From Bacillota bacterium (GTDB lineage Bacteria; Bacillota; Clostridia; Oscillospirales; Ruminococcaceae), in the NCBI GenBank assembly GCA_023431215.1, contig JAEYXR010000062.1:1-31135 (forward strand): a DNA stretch of 31,135 nt. The letters are read 5' to 3'. The first letter of the stretch is position 1. Each line of letters begins with the position of its first letter. Under the pieces are notes generated by a model that was given only the letters and a program-made list of their open reading frames with translations, did no database searches and was not told the DNA's origin. A program made the translations under genes and the position numbers. Shown in pieces: positions 15,611 to 21,436 of the stretch.

Positions 15611-15860
15611 TATAATATTCACATTATTAAATCGTTAAATGATAGAAGAAGCAATGTGCTCAAAAAGCGGCGGCCAAATACAGCAAATACCTGCCAGAGA
15701 GGCCGGTCTTGCTGCCATAAAAAGCTCTTTGCTTGGGGTGCTTTGCAGTATTCTCAGAGTAAGTTTTTTTGGGGAGTCCGGCGTACAAAGCGGGCAGGCT
15801 TGGTCGCCTGTAAAAACAAGATGTGCCTTGGTTCACCAAAGGTATGTGTTTTAAAAGTAC
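15611..15860 (+). ncRNA. Candidate structured RNA or long leader
   Basis: No credible gene lies between 15563 and 15900. A perfect TATAAT (15611-15616) would start a transcript near 15623. The next 190 bases can fold into a long rod of nested pairs: 15669-15677 with 15800-15808, 15690-15695 with 15793-15798, 15702-15706 with 15778-15782, and inner 15721-15725 with 15740-15744. A CCTTGG/CCAAAGG hairpin (about 15826-15842) follows. It is either a separate small RNA (size and rod shape recall 6S RNA, not proven) or a structured 5' leader of the SpoIID-domain gene. The pairing was done by eye only. Confidence 0.4.
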
Positions 15861-15874
15861 AAAGTACAGTACTT
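15853..15874 (+). promoter_or_regulatory. GTAC repeats, possible operator
   Basis: Direct AAAGTAC units at 15854-15860 and 15861-15867, the second forming the perfect palindrome AAGTAC-A-GTACTT (15862-15874). It lies 26 bases before the lipoprotein start. It could be a regulator site; no cognate protein is known. Confidence 0.3.
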
Positions 15875-15900
15875 AATGTTTGACATAAAAAAGGAGAAGT

Positions 15901-17208
15901 ATGAAACGCCTATTTGCTTTTTGCCTTAGTTTCAGTTTTTTGGCGGGGTGTGGAGGCAATAACATCCCATCACCGCAGATTATAGCCGTCAGCCATACAA
16001 TTGACCTGACGGAACAGGGAAGCTCCCAGCAAGGGCAAAGCTGGGAAGAAGCCGCCCAAAGCAGCTTTCAACAGTCTTCTGCATCCTCCTCTCAGCCGGT
16101 TTCCTCTTCCTCTGGGTCTAGTTTATCACTGGCATCCCCCCAGACATCCTCTTCTCAAAGCGTACAGTCATCCTCTCAAAGTGTATATCCCTCGTCTTCC
16201 TCCGTCTCCTCTTCCAAGCCATCTTCCAGCTCCCAGCCGGATTATGAAATTGTAGATAACGAAGGTACCGGTGGCTCCTCTTCCGGCGGCAGCTCATCGG
16301 ACAAGCCGTCAGGCGGTGGTTCATCCGGAGGAAGCTCCTCCGATGGTGGTTCTTCCAACAAGCCGTCCAGCAGTTCCGTCTCCTCCTCTTCCGTCTCTTC
16401 ATCTTCATCCGCCTCCTCTGGCAACTCTCAGGAAACCAGCGGAGAAAAGCTTTCTATTACAGTGGATGGCAAAAAGGTGACGGGAGATGCGCTGGATATT
16501 GTTTGCCAGGTAGTGATGAATGAAGTTGGCGACAAGTGGCCCCAGGCGGCAATACAGGCACAAGCTGTTGCGGTATACACCAACATCAAGCGGCAGAACA
16601 ATGCCGGTACCAGCCCTGCTTTCAGCTCCAAAACGCCCTCCTCCGCACTAAAAAAAATAGTAGAACCGGTACTGGGTGAAATGGTGCTTTACAACGGCAA
16701 GCCTGCCATGACCACCTTTTTTGCCATCAGCGCAGGGGTTACGGCATCTTCTCAAAATGTATGGACCACCAGTTACCCCTATTTAAGCTCGGTGGACAGC
16801 TGGATTGAGGTAGGGTATAAAGATTTTGAAAAAACGGTTTCCATGTCTGCATCTACAGTGATGAAAAAACTGGAAAGCAAGCTGAATGTGGTTTTGGACG
16901 TGAATGATAAGGCAAATTGGTTTAAAATTTTAGATTACCATGATGGTGAATACGTAAAGACTGTGCAGATTGGTGGTTCAAAAGGTGTTAAGACCACAGG
17001 ACGCAACCTCCGTGAAAATATATTGGGGCTGCGCTCCACTGCCTTTGAGATAGACTACGATTCGGGCAGTGATACCTTTGAATTTACCACCCGTGGATAT
17101 GGTCATGGGGTTGGGCTTTCGCAGGTGGGCGCCTATCTGTATGCACGGGATGGATGGGACTATATTGAAATTTTGGAACATTATTATCCGGGAACCGAGG
17201 TAAGCTAA
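15901..17208 (+). CDS. SpoIID/LytB-domain lipoprotein
   Basis: 435 residues. A lipoprotein signal peptide ends at the lipobox LAGC with the modified cysteine at 17. Residues about 40-180 are a low-complexity serine-rich linker with some Gly, Pro and Lys. The C-terminal 250 residues are a SpoIID domain: VVMNEVGDKWPQAAIQAQAV carries the glutamate expected to be catalytic, and the end reads TRGYGHGVGLSQVGAYLYAR followed by EILEHYYPGT, the family hallmark. SpoIID-type proteins are lytic transglycosylases that trim denuded glycan strands during engulfment. The true SpoIID is membrane-anchored by a helix and lacks this linker, so this is a SpoIID-like paralogue, perhaps working in the wall or at sporulation. 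It starts with ATG behind AAAAGGAG. arsR follows 50 bases later. Confidence 0.9.
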   Translation: MKRLFAFCLSFSFLAGCGGNNIPSPQIIAVSHTIDLTEQGSSQQGQSWEEAAQSSFQQSSASSSQPVSSSSGSSLSLASPQTSSSQSVQSSSQSVYPSSSSVSSSKPSSSSQPDYEIVDNEGTGGSSSGGSSSDKPSGGGSSGGSSSDGGSSNKPSSSSVSSSSVSSSSSASSGNSQETSGEKLSITVDGKKVTGDALDIVCQVVMNEVGDKWPQAAIQAQAVAVYTNIKRQNNAGTSPAFSSKTPSSALKKIVEPVLGEMVLYNGKPAMTTFFAISAGVTASSQNVWTTSYPYLSSVDSWIEVGYKDFEKTVSMSASTVMKKLESKLNVVLDVNDKANWFKILDYHDGEYVKTVQIGGSKGVKTTGRNLRENILGLRSTAFEIDYDSGSDTFEFTTRGYGHGVGLSQVGAYLYARDGWDYIEILEHYYPGTEVS

Positions 17209-17211
17209 AAA

Positions 17212-17232
17212 TTGACAAATATCGATATATTG
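17212..17232 (+). promoter_or_regulatory. Possible ArsR operator
   Basis: Palindrome ATATCGATAT (17219-17228) immediately after TTGACA (17212-17217), just upstream of the ArsR-family gene. ArsR regulators often bind AT-rich inverted repeats in their own promoter. No good -10 is seen, so the promoter is unproven. Confidence 0.3.
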
Positions 17233-17258
17233 CAGAGACACAGAAGGGAGTGCGGGTT

Positions 17259-17672
17259 GTGGAGCTTAAAAAGCAATGCCAACTGCTGGGAGTGCTCGCA
17301 GAGCCAAACCGATTGCTACTGGTTCGGCGGCTTTTTGAAGGGGACTGTACTGCCACAGCACTGCAAGAGCTGCTTGCGGTGGGGCAGCCAACATTATCCC
17401 ACCATATGAAAACCCTGACAGCCTGTGGGCTGGTAAGTGCATCCAAGCAGGGGCGGCAGGTATTTTACTCTCTCAATCAAAGTCTTTTGGCAGAGCTTTT
17501 GTCCGGTTTTTATTTGGATGCGGACACAAAAATTCCACAACAGGCGGCGCCCATGGTGGAAAAAAGCGAGACAAATCCCAACACCCTGCCATCCGACCCG
17601 GCAGCCTTGCAAAGTGAAGGTCCGTGTATGCCACCCCGGCCGTTGGTGCGCTGCGGGCATAACAGGCATTAG
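17259..17672 (+). CDS. ArsR-family transcriptional regulator
   Basis: 137-residue winged helix-turn-helix protein of the ArsR/SmtB class, usually a dimeric repressor relieved by metal ions or other stress signals. The core spans residues about 5-80: LGVLAEPNRLLLVRRLFEG, then the recognition part LLAVGQPTLSHHMKTLTACGLV and the wing KQGRQVFYSLN. The helix-3 CxC metal site of arsenic sensors is absent. A 55-residue C-terminal extension ends with cysteines 123 and 132 and histidines 134 and 137, which could bind a metal. Start at 17259 (GTG) is preferred since AAGGGAG lies at 17244-17250; a GTG at 17250 would overlap it. The target is unknown; the riboswitch-led genes downstream or itself are possible. 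Confidence 0.82.
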   Translation: MELKKQCQLLGVLAEPNRLLLVRRLFEGDCTATALQELLAVGQPTLSHHMKTLTACGLVSASKQGRQVFYSLNQSLLAELLSGFYLDADTKIPQQAAPMVEKSETNPNTLPSDPAALQSEGPCMPPRPLVRCGHNRH

Positions 17673-17705
17673 CAGTTGTGCACAAACAGCCTGTTTAAAT
17701 TTTAA
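17661..17705 (+). terminator. Possible terminator at the arsR end
   Basis: AACAGGC (17661-17667) pairs with GCCTGTT (17689-17695), followed by A/T-rich sequence with short T runs. The hairpin overlaps the stop codon. It has a moderately long loop. Confidence 0.5.
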
Positions 17706-17725
17706 ATTTTTAATAGAGCGGCCTC

Positions 17726-17754
17726 TTTACGCCAATGGATAGATATGGTATAGT
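17726..17754 (+). promoter_or_regulatory. Promoter for the riboswitch-oadB unit
   Basis: TTTACG (17726-17731), 17 bases, TATAGT (17749-17754). A start site near 17761 would place the leader RNA directly at the 5' end of the message. Confidence 0.5.
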
Positions 17755-17762
17755 ATAGAGGA

Positions 17763-17897
17763 GATAAAAGGGAGTAGCTTACAGTGATTACTGTCGTATG
17801 ATGCGTCAAGACGACGGCGGGAGAATAAACCCCTGGCTGTCCGCACATACTATAAAAAGCAAGACTTTTTCCGCTAATGCGGAAGAAGTCTTTTTTT
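17763..17897 (+). ncRNA. Riboswitch-like leader with terminator, best match yybP-ykoY (Mn2+)
   Basis: The leader of the sodium-pump genes has conserved-looking blocks: AAAAGGGAGTAGC (17766-17778), GCGTCAAGACG (17803-17813) and CCCCTGGCTG (17830-17839). In order and wording these recall the yybP-ykoY manganese riboswitch (AAAGGGGAGUAG and CCNGGCU elements of its four-way junction). An intrinsic terminator follows: a 14-base stem (17861-17874 with 17879-17892, one G-U pair), a TAAT loop and a run of T residues to 17897. The segment TCCGCA (17840-17845) can instead pair with TGCGGA (17878-17883) in the terminator's 3' arm, which gives a plausible switch. The class call was made from memory of the consensus; a sodium riboswitch or another class cannot be excluded. 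The terminator itself is clear. Confidence 0.6.
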
Positions 17898-18004
17898 GAT
17901 GGCTTTAGGTGGGTCAGGCCCTGGGCTTCCTTCAAAAGATTTGTTCTGCATTGGTCACTCAGCACGCAAACTGTAAGCTTTAAATGGAAGGAAGGAATTT
18001 TTTC

Positions 18005-19156
18005 ATGCAAGCATTGTTTGGAAACCTGCAGAACCTCACCCTACCCATGGTTATCATGTGGTGTATCGGTGGGGTGCTGATTTTTCTCGCTATCCGTTAT
18101 CAGATGGAACCAGCTTTGTTGCTGCCCATGGGCTTTGGTGCTATTTTGGTAAACCTGCCGCTATCCGGTGCAGTGAATCAAGTAATAGACGGTGTAACCG
18201 AGCCTGGTATTATTGATGTTTTGTTTAATGCAACCATCCAAAATGAGCTGCTTCCCCTGTTGCTCTTTATTGGCATTGGTGCCATGATCGATTTTGGTCC
18301 ACTGCTTTCTAACCCTAAGATGCTGTTGTTTGGTGCAGCGGCTCAATTTGGTATCTTTTTTACCCTTAGCCTGGCTTGTCTGTTTACCCCTCTTTTTGAA
18401 ATGCTGGGTACAGCCTTTACCATTCAGGATGCAGCCAGCATCGGCATTATCGGTGCAGCCGATGGACCTACCTCCATCTTTGTTGCCAACTATTTTGATA
18501 CTCCTTTTAAGGGCGCTATCTTTGTTGCCGCCTATTCTTATATGGCATTGGTGCCCATCATTCAGCCCCCGGTCATCCGTGCTGTTACCACCAAAAAAGA
18601 ACGCATGATCCGCATGAAGTACAACCCCAAAGGCGTTTCAAAAACCACTAAGATTTTGTTCCCCATCATCATTACCATTATTGCCGGTGTGCTGGCACCC
18701 CGCTCTGTTGCTCTGGTGGGCTTTTTGATGTTTGGTAACCTCATCCGTGAGTGCGGCGTGCTGGGTAGCCTTTCCGAGACCGCCCAAAATGCCCTTGCCA
18801 ACTTGGTAACTCTGCTGCTGGGCATCACCATTGCCACCAAAATGCAGGCAGACCAGTTTTTAAGCGGTGCCACTTTGCTGATTATGGCCCTGGGCCTTGT
18901 TGCCTTTGTATTTGACACCGTGGGCGGCGTGCTGTTTGCCAAGTTGCTTAATTTGTTCCTCAAGGATAAGATTAACCCCATGATTGGTGCCACCGGCATT
19001 TCTGCGTTCCCCATGTCTGCCCGGGTAATACACAAAATGGGGCTTAAGGAAGACCCGCAGAACTTCCTGCTGATGCACGCTGTGGGTTCCAATGTATCGG
19101 GTCAGATTGCCTCGGTAATTGCCGGTGGTATGATTTTAAGCCTGATTGCAAAATAG
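18005..19156 (+). CDS. Sodium-pump decarboxylase beta subunit (OadB family)
   Basis: 383-residue polytopic membrane protein of the OadB/GcdB/MmdB family, the part of sodium-translocating decarboxylases that couples decarboxylation of carboxybiotin to outward Na+ transport. About nine to eleven hydrophobic segments are visible. The sodium-site motif GAADGPTSIF includes the key aspartate (residue 153), and the second signature SNVSGQIASVIAGG lies near the C-terminus. The start at 18005 is chosen behind GGAAGGAA (17988-17997); an ATG at 17984 would overlap that site. A small gamma-like gene follows 61 bases later. The alpha (carboxyltransferase) and biotin-carrier subunits are not in this window, so the substrate (oxaloacetate, methylmalonyl-CoA, glutaconyl-CoA or malonate) stays open. 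Transcription passes through the riboswitch-like leader. Confidence 0.92.
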   Translation: MQALFGNLQNLTLPMVIMWCIGGVLIFLAIRYQMEPALLLPMGFGAILVNLPLSGAVNQVIDGVTEPGIIDVLFNATIQNELLPLLLFIGIGAMIDFGPLLSNPKMLLFGAAAQFGIFFTLSLACLFTPLFEMLGTAFTIQDAASIGIIGAADGPTSIFVANYFDTPFKGAIFVAAYSYMALVPIIQPPVIRAVTTKKERMIRMKYNPKGVSKTTKILFPIIITIIAGVLAPRSVALVGFLMFGNLIRECGVLGSLSETAQNALANLVTLLLGITIATKMQADQFLSGATLLIMALGLVAFVFDTVGGVLFAKLLNLFLKDKINPMIGATGISAFPMSARVIHKMGLKEDPQNFLLMHAVGSNVSGQIASVIAGGMILSLIAK

Positions 19157-19217
19157 CACTCTGCTAAAGGGTATGGTAAAAAAGCCGCATCAGGCGGCAG
19201 AAAAAGGAGCGTTACGC

Positions 19218-19361
19218 ATGATTTCTATCGATGCTTTTTTAAGCACCCTGCCGGTAATGCTGTATGGCATGGGCGGTATCTTCCTTGTAATGATTGTTAT
19301 TTATTGTGTCATTGGCATACTCAATAAGCTTTTTCCCGAAAAACACCACGGTCAAGAATAA
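19218..19361 (+). CDS. Small membrane subunit, OadG-like
   Basis: 47-residue protein with one membrane helix (about residues 10-36, LPVMLYGMGGIFLVMIVIYCVIGIL) and a short charged C-terminus with two histidines (NKLFPEKHHGQE). It is preceded by AAAAAGGAG with eight bases of spacing. Size, topology and its place directly after the beta subunit fit the gamma subunit of sodium-pump decarboxylases, which anchors the complex and in some members binds zinc through its C-terminal tail. Gamma subunits are usually longer (about 80 residues or more), so this is a reduced form. The reading frame is open upstream to 19146, but without a ribosome binding site. Confidence 0.75.
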   Translation: MISIDAFLSTLPVMLYGMGGIFLVMIVIYCVIGILNKLFPEKHHGQE

Positions 19362-19389
19362 GTAAGAAAACGTTTGAAACATAAATGAT

Positions 19390-19424
19390 AGAAGAGGCGG
19401 ATACCTGTCCGCCTCTTCTTTTTT
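19390..19424 (+). terminator. Terminator after the sodium-pump genes
   Basis: Perfect 12-base stem (19390-19401 with 19408-19419) with a six-base loop, followed by a run of T residues. Confidence 0.92.
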
Positions 19425-19441
19425 ATCCGGCTGTTTTGGTG

Positions 19442-19447
19442 TATAAT
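19442..19447 (+). promoter_or_regulatory. Candidate -10 box for the CPBP-tadA unit
   Basis: Perfect TATAAT without a clear -35. The 215 bases from here to the CPBP gene hold no convincing gene. A CTGCTG/CAGCAG complement (about 19482 and 19540) may form part of a structured leader, but nothing recognisable. Confidence 0.35.
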
Positions 19448-19661
19448 AATAGGCGTCTTATCCTTTGCCGGAGAGAACAGCCGCTGCTGACAGTAAGGTA
19501 GATACGGCTTAACTGACGGGCTAAAGGGTTGTGTTGGCAGCAGGTATGAGAAGCAGTTTGTCGTATGCATTTTCTGGTAAGCCTGACTATGTTCTTAATG
19601 CCAAAAGGACGGTGGCAGCACACTTACAAACCATACAAAGAAATATGCAGGAGGAAGAAGA

Positions 19662-20597
19662 ATGGAGCAAAAGCAGTTACAAATGCGGTGTGGAATGATA
19701 GGAGTAGCATTACTGCTCATGGCCATGATGTCTTATCTGCTGCAGCAGGGAACCGTTTTTTTGCAAAGTCTGGACAAGCATTTTGGCTGGGGATGGCCGC
19801 CGCTGGTGTGGCAGGGTATTTCGGTATTGGTGGGCATTGTTTACATTTTGGTCCCTACTGTTTTTTTGGTATCGGCATTGGGCGAAAGCCCAAAAAGGCT
19901 GATTCCCCTGGTGGCTGTACGGCCCGATTATCTTTTGCCTGCAATGGGGGTTGCCTTTGGGGTAGCGGTAGCAGGCAACTACTTTAGTGTTTTTTTGCTG
20001 GCACTGCTGCAGCAGGCAGGATATACTGCCATAACCTATATGCCGGAGATAGGCAGCGGTGTCCCCTCTATGATTTTTACCGTGCTGGCAGCGGGAGTGG
20101 TACCTGCCATTTTGGAGGAACTTTTATTTCGAGGTGCTATTTTGCAGGCACTACGCCCTTTTGGAAACGGCTTTGCCGTAGTAGTCAGCGCGGTTTTGTT
20201 TGCAGTGTGTCATGCATCATTTGCACAGCTAATCCCCGCACTGCTCATCGGGTTGTGTCTGGGCTGCTTTACAATACGTTCGGGTAGCCTTGTGCCGGGT
20301 ATGATATTTCATTTTTTGTACAATACCCTTGCCCTGGTGTTGTTTATTCTTCAGGAATCAGGAAACTATACGGTGATGACCGTGATATGGTTTTACGCCT
20401 TTGGTTCGGCAAGTGCTTTGACCGGCGCACTTTTTTTGCGTCGGCGCTTTGGCCCTGTTTTTGCACTGCCCAATGACCCGCAGCCGTCTGTAACCATCAA
20501 TAGATTTGCTGCCTTGCTCAAAAGCATTCCCCTCATAGCCGGCTTGGCTTATTTTTTGTATTTTACCATTGGTTCCATCATACCCATTACGTCATAA
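19662..20597 (+). CDS. CPBP-family intramembrane metalloprotease
   Basis: 311-residue membrane protein of the CPBP (CAAX protease and bacteriocin-processing, 'Abi') family, with about eight hydrophobic segments. The metal-binding catalytic motifs are present in order: EELLFRG with glutamates 152-153 and arginine 157, FAVCH with histidine 184, and HFLYN with histidine 217 and asparagine 221. Such proteases cut in or near the membrane. Roles range from prenyl-protein processing to bacteriocin self-immunity, and none can be chosen from context here. ATG follows AGGAGGAAG. tadA begins 30 bases after its stop codon, suggesting one message. An N-terminal extension of about 60 residues precedes the conserved part. 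Confidence 0.88.
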   Translation: MEQKQLQMRCGMIGVALLLMAMMSYLLQQGTVFLQSLDKHFGWGWPPLVWQGISVLVGIVYILVPTVFLVSALGESPKRLIPLVAVRPDYLLPAMGVAFGVAVAGNYFSVFLLALLQQAGYTAITYMPEIGSGVPSMIFTVLAAGVVPAILEELLFRGAILQALRPFGNGFAVVVSAVLFAVCHASFAQLIPALLIGLCLGCFTIRSGSLVPGMIFHFLYNTLALVLFILQESGNYTVMTVIWFYAFGSASALTGALFLRRRFGPVFALPNDPQPSVTINRFAALLKSIPLIAGLAYFLYFTIGSIIPITS

Positions 20598-20626
20598 ATA
20601 AATTGGATACGGGGGGAGTCTTGACT

Positions 20627-21076
20627 ATGTTGAATCATGAGCTGTTTATGCAGGAGGCCATTGCCGAGGCAAAACTGGCCCAGGCACATGGTGAGGTGCC
20701 TGTTGGTGCTGTGCTGGTCAAGAACGGACAGATTATTGCACGAAGCGGCAACACCCGGGAAAAAGATACAGATGTGCTGGGCCATGCAGAAATCAAGGTG
20801 ATACAGGAGGGCTGCAAGGCATTGGGCGGATGGCGCCTTACCGGCTGCACTCTTTATGTAACGCTGGAGCCATGTCCCATGTGTGCAGGCGCCATCATCA
20901 ACGCACGGATAGAACGGGTGGTGTACGGTGCTGCCGACCCTGCCGCAGGCTGTGCAGGTTCCAAAATCAATTTGTTTGCACTGGACTTTAACCACACGCC
21001 CCTGATCAGAGCAGGGGTATTGGAGGAAGAGTGCAAAGTCCTGTTAAAGGACTTTTTTGCCCAAAAAAGAGATTAA
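20627..21076 (+). CDS. tadA: tRNA-specific adenosine deaminase
   Basis: 149-residue zinc-dependent deaminase that converts the wobble adenosine-34 of tRNA-Arg to inosine, allowing it to read CGN codons. The cytidine/deoxycytidylate deaminase fold is complete: HAE with zinc ligand H53 and proton-shuttling E55, and PCPMC with zinc ligands C83 and C86. VPVGAVLV and IINARIERVVYGA also fit TadA. The frame continues upstream (TTG at 20603 and 20621), but the ATG at 20627 has GGGGGGAG eight bases before it and matches the usual N-terminus. It follows the CPBP gene closely. Confidence 0.93.
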   Translation: MLNHELFMQEAIAEAKLAQAHGEVPVGAVLVKNGQIIARSGNTREKDTDVLGHAEIKVIQEGCKALGGWRLTGCTLYVTLEPCPMCAGAIINARIERVVYGAADPAAGCAGSKINLFALDFNHTPLIRAGVLEEECKVLLKDFFAQKRD

Positions 21077-21297
21077 TGCTTTTTCCTCGCCACTCAGCTT
21101 CACAGCAGTAACATTTGTATGTATCGTGTCTTTTCATGGGGCTTTTTTTGTAGGTAAACGTCTGGAAACATTATGACATTATAAAGGAAGATTTTCAATA
21201 ATTTGGCGGCAGGTACACTTCGTTAACAATTTTTATTCTAAGACAAAAACCCTGTAATGATGCGGCTTGATGGTATAAAATGCTGCTGACTCAATAA

Positions 21298-21337
21298 AAA
21301 AGATTCGCACAACGGGCGGGTCTTTTATTTTATTTTT
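21298..21337 (+). terminator. Terminator between tadA and the CAP gene
   Basis: 11-base stem (21298-21308 with 21316-21326, two G-U pairs), a seven-base loop and ATTTTATTTTT. It lies about 220 bases after tadA. The intervening stretch (21077-21297) holds no feature I can support. Confidence 0.65.
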
Positions 21338-21362
21338 GCACGGTAACAAAATGTGGAAGTTG

Positions 21363-21391
21363 TTGCAGTTAAAGGCCAAAAGTGTTACATT
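21363..21391 (+). promoter_or_regulatory. Candidate promoter of the CAP-domain gene
   Basis: TTGCAG (21363-21368), 17 bases, TACATT (21386-21391), about 45 bases before the start codon. Confidence 0.5.
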
Positions 21392-21436
21392 TTATACAGT
21401 TTCAAAATACAATAACCCAAAAAGGAAGTGAAGAAG

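Noticed and set aside
15639..15854. 71-codon open frame (and another, longer one) in the gap before the SpoIID-like gene
   Set aside because: No ribosome binding site, no recognisable protein pattern, and the region folds well as RNA.
16000..16440. Repetitive TCC/TCT-rich stretch that could look like a DNA repeat array
   Set aside because: It is simply the codon pattern of the serine-rich linker, with no regular unit and no spacers, so neither CRISPR nor a tandem array.
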